Of a stretch of DNA of 17,126 nt, positions 7,021 to 14,183 are shown piece after piece. The notes under the pieces were generated by a model. The model did no database searches. It had not been told where the DNA came from and saw only the letters and a list, made by a program, of their open reading frames with translations. The DNA comes from JAAAPF01 sp046541805. GTDB lineage: Bacteria; Pseudomonadota; Alphaproteobacteria; Geminicoccales; Geminicoccaceae. The DNA is taken from the NCBI GenBank assembly GCA_046541805.1, contig JBKHCM010000066.1:1-17126 (forward strand), in the 5' to 3' direction. Position numbers and translations under genes: made by a program. Every line of letters starts with the position of its first letter. The stretch's first letter is position 1.

Positions 7021-8380
7021 GGTGCCACCACAAGAGCGCCAGCGGCCAGGTGACGACGATCGAGACCAGCGCGAGCGCCAGGGTCGCCCGCGTGGCGGCA
7101 CCGACGGAGACGCCGGCGAGGCTCAGGCCGACGAGCATCGGCGGGACCTGATAGGGCAGAAAGGCGGTCGCATAGCCGAGGACGTAGGCGCGGAAGACGG
7201 CGTCCAGGCTCATCCCGGTGGCCGCGGCGGCGTCGCCGGCGAGCGGGACCAGAACCGCTGCGATGCCGGGCATGGTGGCGATGGCGCCGGTGGCGAGGGC
7301 GCCGGTGGCGAGCACCAAGGTGTTCGCCACTTCGCGCCCCGGCGCCAGCCAGTCGGCGGCGCTGAGGGCGCGCACGGCGTCCGCGCCGGCGCCGGTGCTC
7401 GCCACCACCGCCCCGACGCCGAGGATGGCGGCGACGTAGAAGACCGGGCGCAGGTTGACCTTGCGCTGCAGGTCCGCCGGCGCCAGCACGCCCACGCCCG
7501 GCAGCAGGCAGAGCACCCCCAGCGCGAGCGCGATCCAGGCCGGCGAGATGCCGTGCAGCGCGTCGGTGGCCCAGAGCGCGAGGCCCACGACCATCAACGC
7601 CGCGACGCGCGGCCGGCGCCGATCGGCCGCGACCACCTGTGCCGCCGGCGGCGTCGGCCGGCCGGCCGGAAAGAGCCGGACGACGACGAGCACGATCAGC
7701 ACCGCCTTGAGGACGCCGAGGACGGGACCGTAGCTGGCGAGAAAGGCGGCGTAGGTCAGCTGCTCGCCCTGGACCGCCTCCGCCGCGCCGACGAGCGCCA
7801 CCGTCGGCACGGTGGCCGGCAGGATCGTCACCGCCGGATAGTAGCTCGCGAAGATCGCCGCCAGGGCGAGGCCGACATAGCCGGGCCCGTCGCGCGCGTA
7901 GCCGAGCTCCTCGGCGAGCGCGGTCACCACCGGCACGAGCAGGACCACGCGGGTCATCGTCGACGGCACGAGAAAGGCCAGCGCCACCGCGAGCGCCACG
8001 GTGAGCGCGACGCAGCGGGAATAGGAGCCCTTGAAGAAGGGGCGAAAGCGGGCGGCGATGACGCGGTCGAGGCCGGTGTCGCCCACCGCCGCGCCGAGGA
8101 TCAGCCCGCCGAAGACGAGCCAGACCGCCGCGCTCGCAAAGCCGGCGAAGACGGTCTCGGCCGGCGCCACGGCGAGGATCATGGCGGCGGCGAAGAAGGC
8201 GAGGCCCGTGACGTCCTCGGGCAAAAGCGCGCTCGCCCAAAAGGCGATGGCGGCGAGGGCCAGGACCAGCGCACGCCAGTCGGCGACGGCCCAGCCGGCG
8301 GGGGCGAGCGTCATCGCCACCGCCGCGGCGGCGACGATGGCGGCGCCGAGGACGGCCTTGAGGGGGGGCGGTTGGGTCAA
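7010..8380 (-). CDS. SLC13/DASS-type anion permease
   Basis: A polytopic inner-membrane protein of 456 aa with roughly eleven hydrophobic segments. It resembles the divalent anion:sodium symporter (DASS, SLC13) and related permease families, which import dicarboxylates, citrate or sulfate. Family-like features are FASAAVWLVFGGLILGAAV near residue 80, VPSTMTRVVLLVPV (an SNT-type signature position with S-T-M-T), and a second-half helix TMPGIAAVLVPLA. The start is TTG 8380, chosen because AGGGAGA lies 5 nt upstream (8386-8392) and no better start is near. The substrate cannot be predicted. It is divergent from proA with a 121-nt gap and overlaps the GNAT gene at its 3' end, leaving no room for a terminator between them. 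Confidence 0.82.
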   Translation of the reverse strand: MTQPPPLKAVLGAAIVAAAAVAMTLAPAGWAVADWRALVLALAAIAFWASALLPEDVTGLAFFAAAMILAVAPAETVFAGFASAAVWLVFGGLILGAAVGDTGLDRVIAARFRPFFKGSYSRCVALTVALAVALAFLVPSTMTRVVLLVPVVTALAEELGYARDGPGYVGLALAAIFASYYPAVTILPATVPTVALVGAAEAVQGEQLTYAAFLASYGPVLGVLKAVLIVLVVVRLFPAGRPTPPAAQVVAADRRRPRVAALMVVGLALWATDALHGISPAWIALALGVLCLLPGVGVLAPADLQRKVNLRPVFYVAAILGVGAVVASTGAGADAVRALSAADWLAPGREVANTLVLATGALATGAIATMPGIAAVLVPLAGDAAAATGMSLDAVFRAYVLGYATAFLPYQVPPMLVGLSLAGVSVGAATRATLALALVSIVVTWPLALLWWHLIG

Positions 8381-8501
8381 AGCGGTCTCCCTGGGGCGCG
8401 AGGGCTCTCGTTAGCGCGGCGAGGAGGCGGGCACACGGCTTCACGCTGCAGGGCGGGCATGCTAGCGCTGAGCGGCCTTGCGATCGCCCGGGAGCGACTG
8501 A

Positions 8502-9785
8502 ATGGCCAAGGTGCTCGACCACGACACCGACCTCGACCGACGCATGGACGACCTCGGCCGCCGCGCGCGCGCCGCCGCCCGCGTGCTGGCGCTGGCGCCG
8601 CGCGCCCAGAAGGACCACGCACTTCAGGCGGCCGCCACCGCCATCCGTGCGCGCGCCGCGGCCATCGGCCAAGCCAACGCCGAGGACGTGGCCGCGGCCG
8701 AGGCGAAGGGGCTCGGCGCTGCCCTGCTCGACCGCCTCAGGCTCGACGCCGCGCGGATCGAGGCGATGGCCCGGGGCCTCGACGCCATCGCCGGGCTCGA
8801 TGATCCGGTCGGCCGGGTGCTGGCGGCGTGGCGGCGCCCCAACGGCCTTCGGATCGAGCGCGTCGCGGTGCCGCTCGGGGTGGTGGGCGTCATCTACGAG
8901 AGCCGCCCGAACGTGACCGCGGACGCCGGGGGCCTGTGCCTCAAGGCCGGCAACGCCGCCATCCTGCGCGGCGGGTCCGAGAGCTTTTACAGTGCCCGGG
9001 CCATCGCCTTGGCGTTGGCCGAGGGGCTGGAGGCGGCCGGGCTGCCGGCGGACGCGATCCAGCTGGTGCCGACCACCGACCGCGCCGCCGTCGGCGCCAT
9101 GCTGGCGATGGACGACGTCATCGACGTCATCGTCCCGCGCGGCGGCCGCTCGCTGGTCGAGCGCGTCAAGACCGAGGCGCGCATGCCGGTCTTCGCCCAT
9201 CTCGACGGCGTCTGTCACGTCTACCTGCACCAAGCCGCCGATCCGGCCATGGCCGCGGCCATCGCCGTCAACGCCAAGATGCGCCGCACCGGCATCTGCG
9301 GCGCGGCGGAGACGCTGCTGGTCGACCGCGCCGCGGCGGCGGCGCTGTTGCCGCAGGTGTTGACCGCGCTGGAAGACGCCGGCTGCGCGCTGCGCGGGTG
9401 CGAGGCGACCCGAGCGATTTATCCCGCGGCAGCACCGGCCGCTGCCGCCGACTGGTCGAGCGAGTACCTCGACGCCGTTCTGGCGGTGAAGGTGGTCGAC
9501 GGCCTCGACGCCGCCATCGCGCACATCAACGCCTACGGCTCGCACCACACCGACGCCATCGTCACCGCCGACGCGGCGGCGGCGGAGCGCTTTCTCGGCG
9601 AGGTCGACAGCGCGATCGTGCTGCACAACGCCTCGACCCAGTTCGCCGACGGCGGCGAGTTCGGCATGGGCGCGGAGATCGGCATCGCCACCGGCCGGAT
9701 GCACGCGCGCGGCCCGGTGGGCGTCGATCAGCTCACCAGCTTCAACTACCGGGTGCGCGGCACGGGTCAGACCCGGCCGGCCTGA
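8502..9785 (+). CDS. proA: Gamma-glutamyl phosphate reductase
   Basis: This enzyme reduces L-glutamyl 5-phosphate to glutamate semialdehyde with NADPH, the second step of proline biosynthesis, in the cytoplasm. The protein is 427 aa (usual 415-430), of the aldehyde dehydrogenase superfamily. Visible family motifs are PLGVVGVIYESRPNVT from residue 124, CLKAGNAAILRGGSE, IVPRGGRSLVERV, and the active-site loop MRRTGICGAAETLL with catalytic Cys266. The C-terminus, GPVGVDQLTSFNYRVRG, is also typical. Start ATG 8502 has GGGAG upstream (8490-8494). ProA normally acts with ProB, often encoded directly upstream; here the upstream neighbour is a divergent permease. nadD follows after 8 nt, so proA heads a nadD-rsfS-rlmH operon. 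Confidence 0.98.
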   Translation: MAKVLDHDTDLDRRMDDLGRRARAAARVLALAPRAQKDHALQAAATAIRARAAAIGQANAEDVAAAEAKGLGAALLDRLRLDAARIEAMARGLDAIAGLDDPVGRVLAAWRRPNGLRIERVAVPLGVVGVIYESRPNVTADAGGLCLKAGNAAILRGGSESFYSARAIALALAEGLEAAGLPADAIQLVPTTDRAAVGAMLAMDDVIDVIVPRGGRSLVERVKTEARMPVFAHLDGVCHVYLHQAADPAMAAAIAVNAKMRRTGICGAAETLLVDRAAAAALLPQVLTALEDAGCALRGCEATRAIYPAAAPAAAADWSSEYLDAVLAVKVVDGLDAAIAHINAYGSHHTDAIVTADAAAAERFLGEVDSAIVLHNASTQFADGGEFGMGAEIGIATGRMHARGPVGVDQLTSFNYRVRGTGQTRPA

Positions 9786-9793
9786 GCGCGCCG

Positions 9794-10480
9794 ATGATCC
9801 CGGGGGTGCGCCCGCTGCGGCGCCCGGTGGTGCGCCAGCAGCTGGCGCCGCCGCCGGCGGGGGCGCCGGACGCCGCACCGCGGCCGTTGCGGGTCGGACT
9901 TTTGGGCGGCTCGTTCAACCCGGCCCATGGCGGCCACCGCCGGATCTCCATCGAGGCCTTGAAGCGGCTCGAGCTCGACCAGATCTGGTGGCTGGTGGCG
10001 CCGCAGAACCCGTTGAAACCCAAAGGCGACACCGCCCCGCTCGCCAAGCGCCTGGAGCGGGCGCGATTGGTGGCGGCGCACCCGCGCATTCGGGTGAGCG
10101 ACCTCGAGGCCCGGCTCGGCACCCGCTACACGGTCGACACCGTCGCCCGCATCCGCGCCCGCTTCGCCGCGATGCGCTTCGTCTGGCTGATGGGCGCCGA
10201 CAATCTGGCGACGCTGCACCGCTGGCGGCGGTGGCGCCGGCTCGTCGACATGGTTCCGATTGCGATTTTCGATCGTGATCCTTATTCTTACATTGCGTTG
10301 GCGAGTGTCGCTGCGCACCGCCTCGAGAGCGCCCGCTGGACGGCGAACGACGTCTCGGGACTGGTGACGGCGGCGCCGCCGGCTTGGTGCCTGTTGCGTT
10401 TGCGGACGCATCCGGCCGCGAGTTCCGCCATCCGGGCGGACGGCCGGTGGTGTCCGGAGCGCATGACGGAGGAAGATTGA
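9794..10480 (+). CDS. nadD: Nicotinate-nucleotide adenylyltransferase
   Basis: NadD adenylylates nicotinate mononucleotide with ATP to give deamido-NAD, an essential step of NAD synthesis. The protein is 228 aa. The nucleotidyltransferase signature GGSFNPAHGGH (38-48) contains the HxGH-type ATP site. WWLVAPQNPLKP and VWLMGADNLATLHRWRRW are typical of bacterial NadD. SSAIR (210-214) matches the C-terminal SxTxxR-type motif. An extension of about 32 residues precedes the core, common in related alphaproteobacterial proteins; GTG codons within it are alternative starts and no strong Shine-Dalgarno settles the matter. It follows proA by 8 nt and overlaps the rsfS TTG start. A patch at about 10250-10310 uses AT-richer codons than the rest and may hold a promoter. 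Confidence 0.95.
   Translation: MIPGVRPLRRPVVRQQLAPPPAGAPDAAPRPLRVGLLGGSFNPAHGGHRRISIEALKRLELDQIWWLVAPQNPLKPKGDTAPLAKRLERARLVAAHPRIRVSDLEARLGTRYTVDTVARIRARFAAMRFVWLMGADNLATLHRWRRWRRLVDMVPIAIFDRDPYSYIALASVAAHRLESARWTANDVSGLVTAAPPAWCLLRLRTHPAASSAIRADGRWCPERMTEED
10260..10288 (+). promoter_or_regulatory. Candidate internal promoter in nadD driving rsfS-rlmH
   Basis: TTGCGA (10260-10265), a 17-nt spacer, and TATTCT (10283-10288) each match 4 of 6 sigma-70 consensus bases. They sit in an AT-richer patch within an otherwise very GC-rich gene, about 190 nt before the rsfS start. Confidence 0.35.
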
Positions 10481-10863
10481 CGAACCAGGCTGACAGCGTC
10501 GCGTTGCCCGAACGCACGCTTTTGGGTCTCATCGAACGCTCGCTCGATGACGACAAGGCGGTCGACACCGTGACCATCGATCTGGTCGGCAAGACCGCGT
10601 TCGCCGATGCGATGATCATCGCGTCCGGCACCTCCCAGCGCCACATCGCCGCGATGGCCGACAAGCTCTTGGAGCGCCTGAAGGCGGCCGGCTACCGCGA
10701 CGTCGTCGCCGAGGGAGGCGGCGACGCCGACTGGGTGCTGATCGACACCGGTGACGTCATCGTTCACCTGTTCAAGCCCGAGACCCGCGACTTCTACAAC
10801 CTCGAGAAGCTGTGGCGGGCGCCCGTGCGCGAGCCGGTGGAGCCGCAGCGCGCCCTGGGCTGA
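10477..10863 (+). CDS. rsfS: Ribosome silencing factor
   Basis: RsfS binds ribosomal protein uL14 (RplN) and blocks joining of the 30S and 50S subunits, lowering translation in stationary phase or starvation. From TTG 10477 the protein is 128 aa (usual 105-140). The domain is clear from VTIDLVGKTAFADAMIIASG, TSQRHIAAMADKLLERLK, and the end signature DWVLIDTGDVIVHLF followed by RDFYNLEKLW. I chose TTG 10477 because GGAGGA (10468-10473) lies just upstream and the TTG overlaps the nadD stop as TTGA, a common coupling arrangement; GTG 10447 or 10450 are alternatives. rlmH follows after 6 nt. This nadD-rsfS-rlmH order is widely conserved. Confidence 0.95.
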   Translation: MTNQADSVALPERTLLGLIERSLDDDKAVDTVTIDLVGKTAFADAMIIASGTSQRHIAAMADKLLERLKAAGYRDVVAEGGGDADWVLIDTGDVIVHLFKPETRDFYNLEKLWRAPVREPVEPQRALG

Positions 10864-10870
10864 GCCCGGG
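10854..10870 (+). promoter_or_regulatory. Hairpin spanning the rsfS stop and the first base of the rlmH start
   Basis: Bases 10854-10860 pair with 10864-10870 (7 pairs, one G-T wobble), leaving the rsfS stop codon TGA as a three-base loop. The first base of the rlmH GTG is in the stem. This geometry could couple rlmH translation to ribosomes arriving from rsfS. Confidence 0.3.
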
Positions 10871-11340
10871 TGCACGTCGTCATCTTGAGCCCGGGCCGCT
10901 TCAAGCACGGCCCGGAGCAGGATCTCTTCGAGCGCTACCGCGAGCGCTGCCCCTGGCGGCTCGAGCTGGTCGAGCTCACGCTCAAGCGCGCCGTCGCCAA
11001 AGGCGCGCTGCGCGCCGCCGAGAGCCGTCTGATCGAGAGCCGGCTCTCCCCCGGCCGGCCGCTCGTCGTCCTCGACGCGGCGGGCGAGCTCGCCACCAGC
11101 GACGCGTTGGCACGCCGCCTCGGCGGCTGGCGCGATGCGGGCACGGGCGGCGCGAGCTTCGTCATCGGCGGTGCGGAGGGCGTCGACGACGCGCTGCGTC
11201 GGCGCGCCGACTGGCGGTTGGCCCTGGGCCGGCTGACCTGGCCGCACCTCTTGGTGCGCGCGATGCTGGCCGAGCAGCTCTACCGCGCCGCCACCATCCT
11301 CGCCGGTCACCCCTATCACCGGGGCGCCGGCGAGGGCTGA
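10870..11340 (+). CDS. rlmH: 23S rRNA (pseudouridine1915-N3)-methyltransferase
   Basis: RlmH is a SPOUT-class methyltransferase that methylates pseudouridine 1915 in helix 69 of 23S rRNA on assembled 70S ribosomes. The protein is 156 aa, the family norm. Family marks are PLVVLDAAGE, the SAM-binding knot loop FVIGGAEG (97-104), and the C-terminal knot TWPHLLVRAMLAEQLYRA followed by GHPYHR. Start GTG 10870 comes 6 nt after the rsfS stop with no clear independent Shine-Dalgarno, consistent with translational coupling. It is the last gene of the proA operon; the convergent usg stop lies only 3 nt beyond its own. Confidence 0.97.
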   Translation: MHVVILSPGRFKHGPEQDLFERYRERCPWRLELVELTLKRAVAKGALRAAESRLIESRLSPGRPLVVLDAAGELATSDALARRLGGWRDAGTGGASFVIGGAEGVDDALRRRADWRLALGRLTWPHLLVRAMLAEQLYRAATILAGHPYHRGAGEG

Positions 11341-11343
11341 GGC

Positions 11344-11607
11344 CTATTGCAGCGTGTAGACCGCGTTGGCGTGGGCGTAGTTCGAGGGTTGGACGAGGGT
11401 GGCGCTCGTCACCTTGACGCTGTGCAGGCGGCCCTCGATGCGCTTTTCCCAAAAGCGCACGAACTTCGAAAGCACCGGGAACTGCGGTGCGATGTCGTAC
11501 TCCTGCCAAACGAAGCTCTGCAGCAGGTGCGGGTGATCGGGCATATGGTAGAGGATCTCGGCGGTGGTCAGCCGGTAATCCTGCAGCATCAACGACATGT
11601 CGCGCAT
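11344..11607 (-). CDS. usg: Usg family protein
   Basis: A small protein found mainly in Alphaproteobacteria and of unknown biochemical function. The name comes from its position as an upstream gene of the trp genes in Caulobacter. The protein is 87 aa from ATG 11607. The family core is evident: DYRLTTAEILYHMPDHPHLL, then QSFVWQEYDIAPQFP and FWEKRIEGRLHSVKV. I chose ATG 11607 because GGAGGT lies just upstream on the minus strand (11611-11616); GTG 11619 would place that site inside the gene. No trp gene is adjacent here. Upstream lie an RpoH-like promoter and a CIRCE-like inverted repeat, hinting at heat-shock control. Its 3' end is 3 nt from the rlmH stop. Confidence 0.88.
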   Translation of the reverse strand: MRDMSLMLQDYRLTTAEILYHMPDHPHLLQSFVWQEYDIAPQFPVLSKFVRFWEKRIEGRLHSVKVTSATLVQPSNYAHANAVYTLQ

Positions 11608-11639
11608 CCCCACCTCCACGTCGGCGGTCCTTGACCTTT

Positions 11640-11672
11640 CAGCGATAAGGTCGAGCCGAAGTCGGCGGCAAG
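11640..11672 (-). promoter_or_regulatory. RpoH-like (heat-shock sigma) promoter candidate for usg
   Basis: On the minus strand CTTG (11672-11669) is followed after 19 nt by CTTATCGCTG (11649-11640). The alphaproteobacterial RpoH consensus is CTTG, 17-18 nt, CYTATNTNNG; this matches except for one base and one or two extra spacer bases. The predicted start would leave a leader of about 25-30 nt before ATG 11607. Sigma-70 hexamers fit poorly here. Confidence 0.35.
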
Positions 11673-11700
11673 CGAAAAGCGTGTCGCACCGGGGATTTTG

Positions 11701-11727
11701 TCAGCACTCGCGCGTCCGAAGTGCTGA
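11701..11727. promoter_or_regulatory. CIRCE-like inverted repeat (possible HrcA operator)
   Basis: TCAGCACTC (11701-11709), 9 nt, AAGTGCTGA (11719-11727). The CIRCE consensus is TTAGCACTC, 9 nt, GAGTGCTAA, so 15 of 18 arm bases match with the exact spacer. Two of the three differences (T to C and A to G at matching positions) keep the arms complementary. It lies about 100 nt upstream of the usg start and 29 nt upstream of the proposed RpoH-like -35, rather than over the promoter as in most CIRCE sites. An alternative is an unrelated operator or a 3'-end hairpin of the aminotransferase transcript. Confidence 0.4.
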
Positions 11728-11766
11728 TCTGTCGGGCGTCGTCGGCGCGCGCGCCACGCCCCGAGG

Positions 11767-11795
11767 CCCTCGCCGCGCGCCAGGCGCGGCGGGGG
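11767..11795 (-). terminator. Hairpin directly after the aminotransferase stop
   Basis: Bases 11767-11778 pair with 11784-11795 (12 pairs including one wobble) around a 5-nt loop, directly abutting the aminotransferase stop codon on the minus strand. No T-run follows, so it is terminator-like rather than canonical. Confidence 0.4.
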
Positions 11796-12977
11796 TCAGT
11801 CGAGCGTGTCGGCGAGGTACTGCGCCGCGGCGTCGACGCCGCCGCCGACATGCGCGACGCCGCTCGCCCGCATCGCCACCTCGAGGCCACCGAGCGCGCC
11901 CAGGAGCATCGGCTCGTTGAGGTCGCCCAGATGGCCGATGCGCAAGAGCTGGCCGGCGAAGGGGCCGATGCCGCCGCCGAAGGCGACCGAGAGCCGGTCG
12001 CGGCACAAGGCCCTGAGCGCGTCCGGATCGGCGCCGGAGGGAAAGCCGAGCGCGGTGACGACGTCGGAGCGCCCCGCCGGGACCGTGCACTGAAAGGCGA
12101 CGTCGCCGTTCTCGCCCCAGCGGGCGACGGCGCGGCGGGTGGCCTCGGCGAGGCGGTGGTGGCGGGCGAAGACGGCGGGCAAGCCCTCCTCGAACAGCAT
12201 GTCGAGGGCCTCGCGCAGGCCGAACATCATCTGCACCGGCGGGGTGCCGTAGAACCAGAGATAGGTCTCCTCGCCCTCGCGCAGGCGCCAGTCCCAATAG
12301 CGCCGCGGCGCGCCGCCGGTCGCCGCGACCCGCTGGGCGCGCGGCCCGACCGCGACGAAGGCCATGCCGGCGGGCATCATCAGGCCCTTCTGCGAGGCGG
12401 TGACGACCAGATCGACGCCCCAGCGGTCCATCGGCAGGTCGATGCAGGCCAGGGACGCGATGGCGTCGACGAGCAGGAGGGCGGGGTGGCCGGCGGCGTC
12501 GATGGCGGCGCGGACCCCGCGGACGTCGTGGGTGATGCCGGTGGAGGTCTCGACCTGGACCATGGCCACGGCCTTGATCGCATGGCGCCGGTCGGCCCGG
12601 AGCGCCGCCTCCACCGCCGCCGGGTCGAGCGGGCGGTCGTGGAAGGCGGCGGTGGTCTGGACCTCGAGCCCCAGCGCCCGGGCCATCTCGCCCCAGGACT
12701 GCGAAAAGCGCCCGGTCTCCGGCATCAGCACGGTGTCGCCCAGGGCGAGGAGGTTGTCGAGGACGACCTCCCAGCCGCCGTGGCCGTTGGCGGAATAGGC
12801 GTAGACCGGCCCCGCCGTCTGGAAGACGCGGCGCAGATCGTCGAGGCAGCCGCGCGCCATCCGGCTGAACTCCGCGCCGGCGAAGTCGACCATCGGGTGG
12901 TGCATCGCGCTCAGGATGCGATGGGGGACGTTGGTGGGTCCGGGCAGCTGGATGAACTGACGGCCGCGGCGCGGCAT
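11796..12977 (-). CDS. Alanine/serine-glyoxylate aminotransferase family (class V, PLP-dependent)
   Basis: A fold-type I aminotransferase that probably transfers an amino group from serine or alanine to glyoxylate. In this family that serves glycine/serine metabolism, the serine cycle or glyoxylate detoxification. The protein is 393 aa (usual 380-400). Family marks are LPGPTNVPHRIL near residue 11, YSANGHGGWE (61-70) for cofactor phosphate binding, VQVETSTGITHD, VDAIASL with the PLP-pyridine Asp (D171), and SQKGLM with the Schiff-base Lys197. Start ATG 12977 is supported by AGGAGA 5 nt upstream (12983-12988); an upstream GTG at 13010 adds 11 unlikely residues. It lies 85 nt downstream of the AI-2E-family gene on the same strand. 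No serine-cycle gene is nearby, so the in vivo donor is open. Confidence 0.92.
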   Translation of the reverse strand: MPRRGRQFIQLPGPTNVPHRILSAMHHPMVDFAGAEFSRMARGCLDDLRRVFQTAGPVYAYSANGHGGWEVVLDNLLALGDTVLMPETGRFSQSWGEMARALGLEVQTTAAFHDRPLDPAAVEAALRADRRHAIKAVAMVQVETSTGITHDVRGVRAAIDAAGHPALLLVDAIASLACIDLPMDRWGVDLVVTASQKGLMMPAGMAFVAVGPRAQRVAATGGAPRRYWDWRLREGEETYLWFYGTPPVQMMFGLREALDMLFEEGLPAVFARHHRLAEATRRAVARWGENGDVAFQCTVPAGRSDVVTALGFPSGADPDALRALCRDRLSVAFGGGIGPFAGQLLRIGHLGDLNEPMLLGALGGLEVAMRASGVAHVGGGVDAAAQYLADTLD

Positions 12978-13062
12978 GGCGGTCTCCTGAACGACGGTCG
13001 GCCGGGGCACCTCTACGCGGCCCGTGCCGCCCGGTCACGCGGCCCGCCGCCGCGGCCCGAGC

Positions 13063-14160
13063 TCAGTCGATGCGGCCGTCGGCGGAGAGCAGGATGGCGA
13101 TCGGGCGGGTCGCCGGGATCTGCGCGCAGATGATGACGACGATCATGGTGAGCGGCACGCACAAAAACAGCCCGGCCACACCCCAGACCGAGCCCCACAC
13201 CGCCAGCGAGAGGATGATGACGAACGGGCTGAGGTTGACCCGCGGCCCCATCAGCCGCGGCTCGAGGAAATTGCCGATGGTGGCCTGCAGCCCGCCCAGG
13301 ATGACGGCCAGGCTCGTGGTCAACAGCCAGTCGTTGTACTGGCCGAGCGAGGCCAGCGTCGGCAGGATCACCGCCACCGTCGAGCCGATGTTGGGGATGT
13401 AGTTCAAAAGGAACGTCCACACCGCCCAAAAGCCGGCATAGTCGACAGAGTAGGCGGTGAGCACGACATAGGTCACCGCGCCGGTCAACAGACTGACCAG
13501 CGTCTTGATGCGCAGATAGGTCTCGATGCGGCCCTCGATCTGCTCGAGGATGCGGCGGGTCTGCAGGGCGTGGCGGGGGTTGTCGAAGAGGCGGTCGAGC
13601 TTGCGCTCGAAGCTCTGCTGCTCGAGCAGCAAGAAGACGACGTAGACGGCGATGAGCCCGGCATTGCCGGCGGTGGTGGTGAGCGCGGTCGCCGTGCGTG
13701 CCAGGAGGTCGTCGGCGTTGAGGCTGGCCAGCATGTCGTCGACGAACTTGGGCGCGTCGATGCCGAAGCCCTGCAGAAACGACGGCAGGCCCTCGCTCAG
13801 GCTCTGGCGGAAGGCCGGGGCGTTGTCGGCGAGCTGGGCGATGCTGTCGGCGACGAGCTGGGCGACGAGGAGGACCACCACGACCACGGTCATCGCGCTC
13901 GCGACCAACGCGAGGCGGCGGCCGGCGCGCCGGCGCAGGGGCGGTGCCACGCGCTGGGCCCAGCGCTGGTACAGCGTCGCGAGCGCGTTGATGAAGTTCC
14001 AGGTGAGAAAGGCGATCGCCAGCGGCACCAAGACTTCGCGCCCGAACACCAGGAGCGAGCCGATGATCACGGCGATGAGCAGCCATCCCGCGACCAGCAG
14101 CGGCTTGAGGCGGGACCAGCCGCTCTCGGGCGGCGCCGGGTCGTCGGGGCGGTCGTTCAT
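13063..14160 (-). CDS. AI-2E family transporter (PerM/TqsA-type membrane protein)
   Basis: A polytopic inner-membrane protein of 365 aa. The family includes TqsA, named for autoinducer-2 export, and PerM-like and antiporter-like members, so the actual substrate is uncertain. Features: an N-terminal helix pair (PLLVAGWLLIAVIIGSLLVF and VLVPLAIAFLTWNFINALAT), a central soluble region from about residue 100 to 180, then the family signatures LNYIPNIGSTVAVILPTLA and GVAGLFLCVPLTMIVVI. ATG 14160 was chosen because everything upstream of it is occupied by a tRNA terminator; the in-frame ATG 14220 would translate that hairpin. No Shine-Dalgarno directly precedes ATG 14160. It may be transcribed by read-through from tRNA-Gly or from a promoter I cannot see. 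Confidence 0.9.
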   Translation of the reverse strand: MNDRPDDPAPPESGWSRLKPLLVAGWLLIAVIIGSLLVFGREVLVPLAIAFLTWNFINALATLYQRWAQRVAPPLRRRAGRRLALVASAMTVVVVVLLVAQLVADSIAQLADNAPAFRQSLSEGLPSFLQGFGIDAPKFVDDMLASLNADDLLARTATALTTTAGNAGLIAVYVVFLLLEQQSFERKLDRLFDNPRHALQTRRILEQIEGRIETYLRIKTLVSLLTGAVTYVVLTAYSVDYAGFWAVWTFLLNYIPNIGSTVAVILPTLASLGQYNDWLLTTSLAVILGGLQATIGNFLEPRLMGPRVNLSPFVIILSLAVWGSVWGVAGLFLCVPLTMIVVIICAQIPATRPIAILLSADGRID

Positions 14161-14161
14161 G

Positions 14162-14183
14162 AAAAAAGCGGCCCCGCGGCCGC
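14162..14183 (-). terminator. Intrinsic terminator of tRNA-Gly
   Basis: On the minus strand GCGGCC (14183-14178), a 4-nt loop and GGCCGC (14173-14168) form a perfect stem followed directly by six T (14167-14162). It begins about 40 nt after the tRNA 3' end, and its T-run ends one base before the ATG of the AI-2E-family gene. This is the only canonical intrinsic terminator I find in the window. Confidence 0.8.

Noticed and set aside
8393..8501. Promoters in the divergent gap between the permease and proA
   Set aside because: Only poor matches were found, for example TTCACG followed after 17 nt by TAGCGC; none was strong enough to list as a feature.
7022..8803. A 593-residue plus-strand open frame opposite the permease
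   Set aside because: Its composition (Gly, Arg, Glu, Asp, His rich, no domain) is that of an antisense shadow, and the minus strand encodes a coherent membrane protein.
6771..9878. A 1035-residue minus-strand open frame across the permease and proA
   Set aside because: It covers proA antisense and the permease in the wrong frame; both of those have clear family motifs, while this frame has only low-complexity Arg/Ala/Gly sequence.
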